This document shows, in pieces, positions 1 through 8,025 of a DNA stretch of 16,177 bases (positions within the stretch are counted from its first letter, which is position 1; every line of letters begins with the position of its first letter). Position numbers and translations under genes: made by a program. Source of the stretch: JAVEVH01 sp964430365 (GTDB lineage: Bacteria > Patescibacteriota > Dojkabacteria > SC72); contig CAYSEU010000013.1 of NCBI GenBank assembly GCA_964430365.1, positions 1 to 16,177 of the forward strand. The letters run 5' to 3'. The notes under the pieces are model-generated. The model did no database searches, was not told where the DNA came from, and saw only the letters and a program-made list of their open reading frames with translations.

Positions 1-1
1 A

Positions 2-1135
2 GAAGCGGAAATATTTAATTGGGATGAGGAGAAATGTAAAATTAAATATTGTATTTTAAATAGTTGTAATAATGAAAATGCTTTACCATGTAATTTAATG
101 AAGATTAATGAATATGAAACACAGGGCTTTTATACAGTCATTTTATACTTTAATAAGTATAAAAATTTTCCTTTTTCAAAAACATATCTGAAAGAGTGGG
201 AGATTTTAAAGAGCGATGTTTCTAAAAGTAATATGTTGGAAGAAGATTATTTACAAGGAGTTATTGAAGTTATAAAGAAATATCCAATTAGAGAAGGTTA
301 TAGATGTTTAATAACGAGGGAAACCCATTCTGTTGATAAGTGGGTATGTAATAAAGAAGAGGATCTTAATTCAGAGTATTTTAAGGCTCTCTATATGACC
401 TATGAATTAGGTATTAAATTAAAAAATGATATACTACTCGCTACTGTTGAAAAGGAAATTGAATATTTAAATAATAATATACTAACCATTTTAGAAAAAG
501 ATATTTCTTCTCCAGAGGCATATATTTTGAAATTGATAGAAATAGGTCTTGATAAAGGTTATAAAAAGATAATTGAAGAATTTGTGATACCAGAATATAA
601 AGAACATGTTATAGAAGACCATGATCTGATGCCATTAATAAGTTTAGATTCCGATATATACTCTAATTACTATCAAGAAATAGTTAGAGATGCTGATTAC
701 TATAGAATATTTACAGAATATGGAGAAGAAGATTTAGCTCATTATTATAAAAATGAATTAATTTCTAGATATAATGAGTCAGAGTATGTACTATATGGCT
801 TGTGTACATTAGGTAATTCTATATCTAGTACTGAAATCTTTGAATATATAAGTAGGAAATTGGAGCAAAGTATTACAAATGGGGGAGACTTTTTAATACT
901 AAAATCTTTACCGGAGTTAATTATGTGTAAGAGGTTTTCAGAATCTATGGGCACAGATATAAAAGATTTAGAGAGTCTTATTATTGATACTGCAAAAAAA
1001 TCGTCTTTAGAAATAGGTGGGCAGGCTTATATAGTAAATGCGAAAAGGGTCTGTCAAGGAGAAGAGGCAATATGTAATCATATGCTTTTGGACTATCATT
1101 TAGTAGATAACTTAATGTATTTGTTATATGAATAA
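2..1135 (+). CDS. Unrecognised protein, 5' end outside the window
   Basis: The first in-window ATG of this frame is at 98, but the frame is open back to base 2 with no stop. The gene therefore most likely begins left of the window, and at least 377 residues are visible. The 32 residues before that ATG include CILNSC and a further Cys, so they look like real protein. I recognise no family. The visible part is rich in Lys, Glu, Ile and Tyr and reads as a mostly helical, soluble protein with no obvious membrane segment. Its stop overlaps the start of the next gene in the 8-base string ATGAATAA, so the two are probably translationally coupled. A role linked to the secreted protein and pilus genes downstream is inferred from position only. 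Confidence 0.7.
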   Translation, partial: EAEIFNWDEEKCKIKYCILNSCNNENALPCNLMKINEYETQGFYTVILYFNKYKNFPFSKTYLKEWEILKSDVSKSNMLEEDYLQGVIEVIKKYPIREGYRCLITRETHSVDKWVCNKEEDLNSEYFKALYMTYELGIKLKNDILLATVEKEIEYLNNNILTILEKDISSPEAYILKLIEIGLDKGYKKIIEEFVIPEYKEHVIEDHDLMPLISLDSDIYSNYYQEIVRDADYYRIFTEYGEEDLAHYYKNELISRYNESEYVLYGLCTLGNSISSTEIFEYISRKLEQSITNGGDFLILKSLPELIMCKRFSESMGTDIKDLESLIIDTAKKSSLEIGGQAYIVNAKRVCQGEEAICNHMLLDYHLVDNLMYLLYE

Positions 1136-3716
1136 AATAATAAAACCTATATTACTACTACTTGCTTTTGTAATTGTACTTCTTCTTTTTGAAGAAAATA
1201 CCTATGCTGCTACTTGTGATTGTACTGGCACTACTTATTACTGTTATGAATGTCACCAAGAACAGTATGATGGAACTGGAACGGAAAGAGATTGTCCTGA
1301 TTGTGATTGGTGTCCTGCAGACAATGGGTGGCAATATACCTGCTGTAATTATACTGTTTGGCAGACGAATTCTTCAAAATGTTGTACTTCGGGGTGTACA
1401 CCTCCTGCATGTGCACCTACATATTCAACCAGTAACTTAGGATTCGGTTCCAAAAGACTAAGCTGTACAGATGATTGTGGTGATAAATACTATAGAACAT
1501 GTTACTGCTACGATTGTATCCAGAGCTGCCCACTACCTCTCTCTAATACTTCACTTACCGTAAATCCTAACCTTGTATTAGACAATTTTAGAGAATGTAC
1601 AACAGATTGTGCAGTAGCTAGAGCAGAAGATTGTTATGAAGCACCATCTGCTCAACCAACCGAATCACTAAGAATTTTAAACGATCCTGCTAATGATTAC
1701 GATTTCTTAAGTAAGACTCACTCAGGTATTCCTCTGGGAGGTATGACTGGTAACTTAAATGACCCAATAAATATTAGAGCAGTATATACTGATGTAAATG
1801 GAGCAAGCGATATAGAGGGCCTTTTTGTATGGTTTAGGGATTCTGCGAGTACAGGAGAACCTGGAACACCCCTTTGGCTCTCAACGACAGCTACTCCTCA
1901 AGCACCAAGTAATGCAAGCTGGGGTTTCATGATGCGAAGAACGGGTCCTACTACTTGGGTACCATATGTACCAAGTTACGCAGTAAACCCTGCTGTATGG
2001 GTAAGAACAATTCCAAATGCTGTAGGAGAATTCTTCATAGCGTCAACCAGTGGACAAAATATGGTTGGAGTAACAATATCATCTCCAATTACCTCTTCTG
2101 GTAACAATGTTACAATGAATTTTAGATTAAGATTCTCCGGAACAAATATAACTACCCCCTCTGTGTCTCAGATTACATATAGAGTGTTACTAATGGGACT
2201 TGATAACTTTAGCTTTACTCCTAATGATAACTATGAAAGTGTTGCAGCTATCAGAGATAGGATTGATTTATACTGGGCTCCTAACCAATTAAGATATAGA
2301 ACAACATATCTTCCAGCTCAATTGTATGCAAGAGCTTGGGTAAACCCAATTAATCTTACGACCTCGTCTGCTGCTACATGGACAATAGATAAGGTTCGAC
2401 CATCAATATCATTTACGGGGGGAACTCCAACAGTGTCAGGTAATAATATAAATATTTCTTGGAGTGCTACAGATATTAAAAATCTATACGCAATAGTAGG
2501 AAATATATATACAACCTCAGGAGCAGATGCCAGAAATATTACTCTATCAACCTCTACTTCAGGAGTGATACTTAAAACTCCAAACCCATTTATTCCTACA
2601 GCAGAAGATAATGCTAATACTGGTAGAATAGAGGGAGATTGGTCTTTTAGAGTAGCCCCTAATATGAATACAACTTCTAATACAGGATTGTTAACTATAA
2701 ATATAGGGGCTAATAGGACAGGGACCTTAAGGATTTACATAACAGCTTTTGATGATGCAGGAAATATGGCGACAGCAATGGGTAGCTATAACCTAGAAGA
2801 TTGGTTTGTAACAGATGGAGGTTTAGCCTACTCTACAGATGGTACTAGCTTTGTCACAAAAAATCCTACTACATCATGGGTAGGTAAGTTACCACCATTT
2901 ACCCCTTTATCAACTGAGTCATTAACATACCTAAAAGCAGATCTCTCATCTGAAATGTGGGGAGAGGATACCCTTGGTACGCCCTCTGCACTAGATAATA
3001 TATCTGCGAATGTAAAGTCATACTCAATAAAGAATCATGGAGGAATGGATATTACAGATTACTATTCAACCCTTTATGAAGCATATGAATCAAGAAGTTC
3101 ATTTATTCCTAATCCTGTATATAGAAGTTTCGCAAATGATTACACAATAAATGGTGGACAGATAAAAACCGCTCTTTGTAATAATACAGGACTATACTGT
3201 ATATTGGACTTTGAGCGAGATTTAACAGTAAGGGCAGGTTTAAGATGTAATCATAAAACCTTAATATTTGTTAGGGGGAATTTGACATTAAGTCCACGAC
3301 TTAATAACAATATTAACCCAAATAACTATGCAGCCTCTCCAAGTGATGGCTGTATATTTGTAGTAGGAGGAGATCTTACTATCTTACAAGGAGATGCTAT
3401 GTCTGGTGCTTCTATAGCCTACGACATTATTCATGGCTACTTTATTGTGAATGGTCAGGTGAGGATAAATTCTGAAGCACTGGCGGATGGTGAGGGTGGT
3501 ACAAAGTCAGCTTCTGCAATCTATGATGGGGTGTATATAAATGGGGGTATTCAATCATTGGGAGGTATATATATAGGTAGATACTTAAGATTGATAGATA
3601 GGCAGACATATCCTGTATTAGTTATAGATCACCATCCTAAATATGGAGTATTAGGAGGAGTATTCTTTGGTAATAACTTCTCATTACAAAAAGTAGAACC
3701 AGGTTTTAAACCGTAG
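1128..3716 (+). CDS. Large secreted Cys-rich surface protein with beta-rich C-terminus
   Basis: The 862-residue product starts with a clear signal peptide: KIIK, a hydrophobic core at about 7-21, and a likely signal peptidase I cut after TYA at residue 27. Residues 28-175 hold 22 cysteines, many as CxC, CxxC or CC pairs, which suggests a disulfide-knotted or metal-binding head. Residues 175-640 are rich in Thr, Ser, Asn and Pro and look like beta-sandwich repeats of the Ig type. From about 720 to 850, repeated strand-turn units such as IFVRGNLTL, IFVVGGDLTI and VYINGGI resemble a bactofilin-like or right-handed beta-helix fold, with four more cysteines around it. No C-terminal membrane anchor or sortase motif is visible. 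It sits just upstream of pilM, so an adhesin or pilus-associated surface role is likely but unproven. Confidence 0.75.
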   Translation: MNKIIKPILLLLAFVIVLLLFEENTYAATCDCTGTTYYCYECHQEQYDGTGTERDCPDCDWCPADNGWQYTCCNYTVWQTNSSKCCTSGCTPPACAPTYSTSNLGFGSKRLSCTDDCGDKYYRTCYCYDCIQSCPLPLSNTSLTVNPNLVLDNFRECTTDCAVARAEDCYEAPSAQPTESLRILNDPANDYDFLSKTHSGIPLGGMTGNLNDPINIRAVYTDVNGASDIEGLFVWFRDSASTGEPGTPLWLSTTATPQAPSNASWGFMMRRTGPTTWVPYVPSYAVNPAVWVRTIPNAVGEFFIASTSGQNMVGVTISSPITSSGNNVTMNFRLRFSGTNITTPSVSQITYRVLLMGLDNFSFTPNDNYESVAAIRDRIDLYWAPNQLRYRTTYLPAQLYARAWVNPINLTTSSAATWTIDKVRPSISFTGGTPTVSGNNINISWSATDIKNLYAIVGNIYTTSGADARNITLSTSTSGVILKTPNPFIPTAEDNANTGRIEGDWSFRVAPNMNTTSNTGLLTINIGANRTGTLRIYITAFDDAGNMATAMGSYNLEDWFVTDGGLAYSTDGTSFVTKNPTTSWVGKLPPFTPLSTESLTYLKADLSSEMWGEDTLGTPSALDNISANVKSYSIKNHGGMDITDYYSTLYEAYESRSSFIPNPVYRSFANDYTINGGQIKTALCNNTGLYCILDFERDLTVRAGLRCNHKTLIFVRGNLTLSPRLNNNINPNNYAASPSDGCIFVVGGDLTILQGDAMSGASIAYDIIHGYFIVNGQVRINSEALADGEGGTKSASAIYDGVYINGGIQSLGGIYIGRYLRLIDRQTYPVLVIDHHPKYGVLGGVFFGNNFSLQKVEPGFKP

Positions 3717-3733
3717 TCATTTTCTGCTATATT
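3705..3733 (+). promoter_or_regulatory. Predicted promoter of pilMNO
   Basis: A TTTAAA -35 box at 3705-3710 is followed after 17 bases by TATATT at 3728-3733, preceded by TGC, which makes an extended -10. Transcription would start near 3740, giving a leader of about 24 bases before the pilM ATG. The -35 box lies inside the end of the preceding gene. Read by eye from consensus matches only. Confidence 0.4.
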
Positions 3734-3763
3734 ATATTAGTCATAATTTAACTGTCCAACCCT

Positions 3764-4792
3764 ATGGCTAAATTGCCTGACCATGTAGGTATAGACTTCG
3801 GTACTCATACTGTAAAGGCCGTAGAATTAAAGAATATAATGAGTAAGCCCGAGCTAGTTAACTTGGGTAGTCAGCTAACCCCTAAGGGAGTTATTAATAG
3901 TGAAGAAAGACAAGACCAAAAGAAATTGGCAGAGGCTCTTAAGCTTTTATATGCTAACTCTAGAATTCGAAATAGTAATGTAGTAATGGCATTACCAGAG
4001 TTTTCGGTGTTTACTAGATTTTTAGAATTCCCAGGAGTTAAGAAAGAAGAATTAAAACAGGCTGTATATTTTGAAGCTAAACAGTATATTCCTGTTCCTA
4101 TTGAAGAAGTACAAATGAGTTATGTTACCATTGGTTTTAATGAGGAAAAGAATGCTCCTCGTGTACTACTAGTAGCAGCACCTAGAAAAATTATTGATAT
4201 ATATATGAATGTTGCTAATTTTGCTAATTTAGATTTAATAGCTATTGAAACAGAATCTGTTGCTATGGGTAGGGCTATGTTTAAGTCTTCTCAAAAACCT
4301 ACATGTGTCATGTTAGACTTTGGTGCTAATAGTACAGACATGAGTATTATGACAAATGGATCCTTAGTATTTTCTCAAAGTATATCAATTGGTTCTGATT
4401 CCTTAACGCAAGCTATAGTAAATAAGTTTAACTTTGACTATAACAGAGCGGAGGAATTTAAAAGGAATTATGGATTAATATCAAACGTATTAGAAGGGAA
4501 GATTTACTCTGTACTTGCTCCTATTGTTGAGTCTATAATGATAGAAGTAAGAAGAGGTGTGGAGTTCTATAAAAATAAGACAATGAGTGCTGCTCCTAAT
4601 GAATACCTGTTAAATGGGGATGGTGCCCTACTCCCAGGTTTAACAGAGTATGTTGTTAAATCACTAGGGGTTAATGCACAAGTTGCAAATCCATGGTTAA
4701 ATATAGCAGTGGATAATAAATTTAAAGACCTAGTTGCAAAAGGAGGATCTTCATACTCCGTTGCGATAGGTTTGTCCTTAAAAGATGAATAA
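3764..4792 (+). CDS. pilM: Type IV pilus assembly ATPase-fold protein PilM
   Basis: PilM is the cytoplasmic actin/FtsA-like member of the pilus alignment complex; it binds the N-terminal tail of PilN and couples it to the motor. The 342-residue product has the expected length. It shows phosphate-binding motif 1 (IDFGTHTVKAVEL, residues 10-22), phosphate 2 (LDFGANSTDMSI, about 184-195) and the adenosine motif (NGDGALLPGL, 284-293). The region EAKQYIPVP near 104-112 is typical of PilM. No Shine-Dalgarno sequence precedes the ATG. Its end overlaps the pilN start by 8 bases (ATGAATAA). Pilin and motor genes are not in the window. Confidence 0.95.
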   Translation: MAKLPDHVGIDFGTHTVKAVELKNIMSKPELVNLGSQLTPKGVINSEERQDQKKLAEALKLLYANSRIRNSNVVMALPEFSVFTRFLEFPGVKKEELKQAVYFEAKQYIPVPIEEVQMSYVTIGFNEEKNAPRVLLVAAPRKIIDIYMNVANFANLDLIAIETESVAMGRAMFKSSQKPTCVMLDFGANSTDMSIMTNGSLVFSQSISIGSDSLTQAIVNKFNFDYNRAEEFKRNYGLISNVLEGKIYSVLAPIVESIMIEVRRGVEFYKNKTMSAAPNEYLLNGDGALLPGLTEYVVKSLGVNAQVANPWLNIAVDNKFKDLVAKGGSSYSVAIGLSLKDE

Positions 4793-5480
4793 TACACAAA
4801 CACAAAATGATAATGTAAACCCACAGCAGAATGTTCAAAAAACACCTACTCCAGTGAGTCAACCTTCAAGTAATAATACACAACCTCAAACAAGGAGTAC
4901 CTTGGCACAGCCACAGAAATCTACTCAGGCGGAAGGTTTTAATCTTATACCTGCTATGAGTGAAGAGGAAAAGATAAAGATTAAGAAAAAAAATACTCTT
5001 AATATTGGCTCTATACTAAGTATAATTGCCCTGGCTTCTGTAGCTATTGGTATTGTAGGTTTTAATATTCTTTCTAAGGCACAATTGAATAGTAAGAAGA
5101 CATCTCTTAGTAAGATTGAAAAGACTACTTACACAAAGATGGATAAAATAGTTGCTAATAATGCAATTGTAGATAGAGCTATACTATATATACAGGTTAA
5201 GAAGGATAGCTTTTCTCATAAGAAGATAATAGAATTTTTTACGGAAATAGCTCAGAAAACAGGAGGTATTTCTTTTACAAGCATAGATATATCTGAGAAT
5301 TTGGGTTTCGAGATTACGGGTTCAGGCCCTAGTTTGGAGAGAGTTGCTAATCTATGGTATCTTTTTGGTGTACATGAGAATATAAAAAGTATTAATCTTA
5401 GCTCAGTAAGCAAAGGTCCCTTGGGGTCATCTTTCTCCTTTGAGGGAGAACTTAATATTACCAATTTTAGTAACGAATAA
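4785..5480 (+). CDS. pilN: Type IV pilus assembly protein PilN
   Basis: This is the 231-residue bitopic membrane partner of PilM and PilO. Residues 1-50 form a disordered tail rich in Gln, Asn, Pro, Thr and Ser. The PilM-binding motif FNLIP follows at 52-56, matching the canonical INLLP of PilN proteins. A Lys-rich stretch (62-69) leads to a single membrane helix at about 74-96, then a coiled coil and an alpha/beta domain outside the membrane. In known PilN proteins the INLLP motif is at the extreme N-terminus, so the 50-residue extension is unusual. The start codon overlaps the pilM stop, which supports translational coupling and argues that the extension is genuine. Confidence 0.88.
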   Translation: MNNTQTQNDNVNPQQNVQKTPTPVSQPSSNNTQPQTRSTLAQPQKSTQAEGFNLIPAMSEEEKIKIKKKNTLNIGSILSIIALASVAIGIVGFNILSKAQLNSKKTSLSKIEKTTYTKMDKIVANNAIVDRAILYIQVKKDSFSHKKIIEFFTEIAQKTGGISFTSIDISENLGFEITGSGPSLERVANLWYLFGVHENIKSINLSSVSKGPLGSSFSFEGELNITNFSNE

Positions 5481-5482
5481 GT

Positions 5483-6160
5483 ATGGGACTATTAACATCA
5501 CAATCTAAACAAAGAAAAGATCAGGAAGTAGCTGCTATTAGTCAAAAATTAAAAAAGACTAAGTTATCTTTTTCTGATTTGGTTATTCCTATTGCTTCTG
5601 GAGTTCTATTTATAGTTCTTGCATTTGCGGTATTTATTCCAATGATTAGTTCAGCATTTGAATATTTAGATGAGATAAAAGTGACTAATGAAAAAATAGA
5701 GCAGTTAGAGAAATTAAATAAGCAATTGGATATATTAGATGATAATCAACTTAATGAGGATGTATTGGTATCTAGGCAAGTTATACCTAAGATTTTACTA
5801 GTATCCAATTTTGTATATTACTTAGATGATCTTGCAAAAGAGAAAAACTTAACTATTAGTGAGTTATCATCTTCAGATAGTATTAATGGTGTAAGTGGAC
5901 CATTGGAATATGTTGGTTCTTACGATAATGTTATTGCCTTCCTTGAGGAGGTACAGAGCGTCTCTCCATATATGATTAGACTCCAAAATGTTGAAGTAAG
6001 TGCAGGAAAAGATGGGTTATGGGGGATTTCACTTCAGGTTAGTGGATATTACATATTAGAACCTGAGGATGAACCTAATATATATGCTGCATTTCAAACA
6101 TATACAGAGTACGAAGATATTGTAGAGATATTTAAAATGAAAGCGGCAAGCCTAGATTAA
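5483..6160 (+). CDS. pilO: Type IV pilus assembly protein PilO
   Basis: The 225-residue product has the PilO layout: a short basic cytoplasmic tail, one membrane helix at about 33-57, a coiled coil at about 60-95, and a ferredoxin-like extracytoplasmic domain ending near residue 190. The segment GPLEYVGSYDNVIAFLEEVQ is typical of PilO. PilO pairs with PilN to form the platform around the pilus motor. The ATG is 2 bases after the pilN stop, so the two are co-transcribed. Its stop codon overlaps the stop of the opposing khpA gene, leaving no room for a private terminator. No PilP or PilQ follows, which fits a cell without an outer membrane. Confidence 0.85.
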   Translation: MGLLTSQSKQRKDQEVAAISQKLKKTKLSFSDLVIPIASGVLFIVLAFAVFIPMISSAFEYLDEIKVTNEKIEQLEKLNKQLDILDDNQLNEDVLVSRQVIPKILLVSNFVYYLDDLAKEKNLTISELSSSDSINGVSGPLEYVGSYDNVIAFLEEVQSVSPYMIRLQNVEVSAGKDGLWGISLQVSGYYILEPEDEPNIYAAFQTYTEYEDIVEIFKMKAASLD

Positions 6161-6450
6161 ATATCATCTCTTAACATATCATCATCATTTTCTACGGTAG
6201 GAGTTTCCCTATCATCTTTTAAAATAACTCTAACTCTCTTACTATTTCTAATAGCACTGATAGTAACTATATCCCTTATGGAGTTAATAGTTCTTCCCTT
6301 CCTTCCGATGATTACTCCTTTATCATTCTCATTAACATCAATGGTTAATATTGTTAACCCAGGGAAGTCTACACTCTCCCTTTCATCAATACTAACATCA
6401 TCTGGGTAATTAACTATGGACTTAATAATATGCTCTAGTAGCTCTTTCAT
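6157..6450 (-). CDS. khpA: KH-domain RNA-binding protein KhpA (YlqC family)
   Basis: The 97-residue product is a single KH domain with the RNA-binding loop IIGRKGRT (GxxG at residues 49-52) followed by the helix INSIRDIV. KhpA proteins bind RNA and often act with KhpB in control of cell division or translation; that role comes from the family. The usual KhpA length is about 75-85 residues; here an acidic tail (RETPTVENDDDMLRDD) extends the C-terminus. The gene lies downstream of rpsP, its common neighbour in many bacteria. It is separated from rpsP by a terminator-like hairpin and has its own TATAAT box. Confidence 0.9.
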   Translation of the reverse strand: MKELLEHIIKSIVNYPDDVSIDERESVDFPGLTILTIDVNENDKGVIIGRKGRTINSIRDIVTISAIRNSKRVRVILKDDRETPTVENDDDMLRDDI

Positions 6451-6483
6451 CTTTTAGATAGACTAAATTAATTCTACTGAGCA

Positions 6484-6512
6484 ATTATACAGCTACAGAA
6501 AAAATATTACCA
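6484..6512 (-). promoter_or_regulatory. Predicted promoter of khpA
   Basis: On the minus strand a perfect TATAAT (6489-6484) lies 34 bases before the khpA ATG. The -35 region (TGGTAA at 6512-6507, 17-base spacing) is poor, and it overlaps the hairpin of the preceding terminator. The predicted start near 6477 gives a leader of about 27 bases. Confidence 0.4.
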
Positions 6513-6521
6513 TAAGTGGTA
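6499..6521 (-). terminator. Intrinsic terminator after rpsP
   Basis: On the minus strand TACCA-CTTA-TGGTA (6521-6508) forms a 5-bp stem with a 4-base loop; ATA and then six T (6504-6499) follow. The stem is short, so termination may be partial. It lies about 30 bases after the rpsP stop and would separate rpsP from khpA. Confidence 0.5.
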
Positions 6522-6548
6522 GAAAAATCTATGTAATGGAATATATTA

Positions 6549-6848
6549 CTATTTTTTCTTCTTCTCTTTCTTTACTGTACTAGGCTTAGTAGAACCTCTT
6601 TTAAGAGATTTTAGTAATCCTAATTTAACAAAGTATTGAGCAATGGTCTCTGAAGGTTGTGCACCCTTATTTAACCACTCTTTTGCTAAATCCTTATCTA
6701 CTTCAAAAGTAGTAGGTTTAGTTCTTGGGTTATAGTATCCAATCTCTTGGACGCTCTTACCATCTCTTGGTAGGTGACTTTCCATCACTACTATTCTGTA
6801 GTGTGGTTGTCCTCTTCTACCTGTTCTTTTTAATCTTATTTTTAACAT
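6549..6848 (-). CDS. rpsP: 30S ribosomal protein S16
   Basis: The 99-residue product begins MLKIRLKRTGRRGQPHYRIV, the classic S16 N-terminus, followed by GYYNPRTKP and a region ending in FVKLGLLK. S16 is an early-binding small-subunit protein needed for 30S assembly. A Lys-rich tail (KKEKKKK) closes the protein. The start is fixed by the conserved N-terminus. A good promoter ends only about 10 bases upstream, so the mRNA may be nearly leaderless. It lies 39 bases after rnc. Confidence 0.97.
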   Translation of the reverse strand: MLKIRLKRTGRRGQPHYRIVVMESHLPRDGKSVQEIGYYNPRTKPTTFEVDKDLAKEWLNKGAQPSETIAQYFVKLGLLKSLKRGSTKPSTVKKEKKKK

Positions 6849-6857
6849 AGCAAGGGT

Positions 6858-6886
6858 ATTTTAACAGATGATATATTAATATTCAA
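6858..6886 (-). promoter_or_regulatory. Predicted promoter of rpsP (near-leaderless)
   Basis: On the minus strand TTGAAT (6886-6881) and TAAAAT (6863-6858) are spaced by exactly 17 bases. TGT just before the second box makes an extended -10. The expected start is near 6851, within about 3 bases of the rpsP ATG at 6848. No Shine-Dalgarno sequence is visible. Confidence 0.55.
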
Positions 6887-6887
6887 G

Positions 6888-7604
6888 CTAATTACTATCT
6901 TTCTCTAAGTACTCTATTCCACTCTTAGCTGCATCCTCTTCGGCTTTTTGCTTACTTGTACCAAACCCTTTACCTATTTCCTTACCATTTATTTTAACAA
7001 CCACTGTAAATCTCTTATCATGATCGGGACCTTCCTCCTCTATTACCTCATATATGGGTGTAACTCTATATTGTGCTTGAGAAATCTCTTGTATCTTTGT
7101 TTTACTATCTATATCTAATCTGTTTTCTACAATATATTCAATCTTTTTTAGTAAATGATTATGTACAAACTCTCTTGCAGATTCGTATCCCTTATCTAAA
7201 TATATTGCCCCGATTATTGCTTCAAAAGCATTTGCTAGTAAGTAGTTTTTAGTTCTTCCACCAGTATCCTCTTCTCCTTTTGAAAGCCTAATATTATCCC
7301 CTACTCCTATCTCTTGGGCTGTTTCCGCTAAACTCTCCGTTCTAACAAGGGCTGCTCTAAAGCTAGTTAAATCCCCCTCTGTTCTATTAGGGTAGGTATT
7401 AAAAAGATAGTCTGAAGTAATTAATTCTAATACTGCATCTCCTAGAAATTCTAATCTCTCATTATGAGAATCGGTATCCTTATGCTCATTTACATATGAT
7501 CTATGTGTAAGAGCCAAAAGGAGTAAATCCTTATTATTAAAATCTATACCTATTTTCTTTTCAAAATCTTTTATATTATTCATTCTCTTGTTTATATTTC
7601 TCAT
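6888..7604 (-). CDS. rnc: Ribonuclease III
   Basis: RNase III cuts double-stranded RNA, including rRNA precursors. The 238-residue product has the catalytic signature ERLEFLGDAV (49-58, with Glu52 and Asp56). The second acidic site reads LLANAFEAIIGAIYLD: Glu128 is kept, while the position equivalent to E. coli Asp114 is Asn125. The C-terminal double-stranded RNA-binding domain spans about 166-235, ending GTSKQKAEEDAAKSGIEYL. The start is uncertain. The ATG at 7604 has AGGAG at good spacing. The ATG at 7583 (MNNIKDFEKKIGIDF) matches the usual RNase III N-terminus better and makes the ATGAATAA overlap with nusB seen at other junctions here. Confidence 0.96.
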   Translation of the reverse strand: MRNINKRMNNIKDFEKKIGIDFNNKDLLLLALTHRSYVNEHKDTDSHNERLEFLGDAVLELITSDYLFNTYPNRTEGDLTSFRAALVRTESLAETAQEIGVGDNIRLSKGEEDTGGRTKNYLLANAFEAIIGAIYLDKGYESAREFVHNHLLKKIEYIVENRLDIDSKTKIQEISQAQYRVTPIYEVIEEEGPDHDKRFTVVVKINGKEIGKGFGTSKQKAEEDAAKSGIEYLEKDSN

Positions 7605-8013
7605 ATATTGCTCCTAATACCCCATTTACGAACTTACTACTACTGTCTCCACCAAAACCCTTAGCTAATTCAATTGCTTCATCAATTGCTACTTTGGGAG
7701 GGGTAATCTTTTCTATGAATCCTTCATATATTGCTATTCTTAATATTTGAATATCTACCAACTTCATCTGAGATATTGGCCATTGAGGAGCAAATGATGT
7801 AATCATATTATCAATATCTTTTTTCCTTTCTCTTACACCGGCTACAAGCTTACTAAAGAGCTCTTCATTGTATACCTCTATCTCATCAATTACAGAAAGT
7901 TCTTCTACATTAAAATCAATAGTGTTTAATCTATCATTATTAAAATCTTTTGAGAAAAGAGATTGTAATGCTAACTCTCGAGATAAATGTCTAGGGTCAG
8001 TAGCTTTCTTCAT
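7576..8013 (-). CDS. nusB: Transcription antitermination factor NusB
   Basis: The 145-residue product has the NusB fold signature: an N-terminal RHLSRELALQSLFSKDF with the Arg-rich start of helix 1, then QWPISQMKLVDIQILRIAIYE, and PPKVAIDEAIELAKGFGGDSS near the C-terminus. NusB binds boxA RNA together with S10 (NusE) in rRNA antitermination and ribosome assembly. It starts 12 bases after rpmF and overlaps rnc, so the three genes form one operon. No Shine-Dalgarno sequence is obvious. Confidence 0.95.
   Translation of the reverse strand: MKKATDPRHLSRELALQSLFSKDFNNDRLNTIDFNVEELSVIDEIEVYNEELFSKLVAGVRERKKDIDNMITSFAPQWPISQMKLVDIQILRIAIYEGFIEKITPPKVAIDEAIELAKGFGGDSSSKFVNGVLGAIYEKYKQENE
7611..7615 (-). 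promoter_or_regulatory. Candidate ribosome binding site for rnc
   Basis: AGGAG on the minus strand lies 6 bases before the ATG at 7604 and favours that start over 7583. It is also explained by Leu-Gly-Ala codons of nusB, and Shine-Dalgarno sites are scarce in this window, so it may be coincidental. Confidence 0.3.
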
Positions 8014-8025
8014 ATTAAAGATTTA

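Noticed and set aside
98..1135. A complete 345-residue gene starting at ATG 98
   Set aside because: The frame is open to base 2 and no ribosome binding site precedes the ATG; a start outside the window is more likely.
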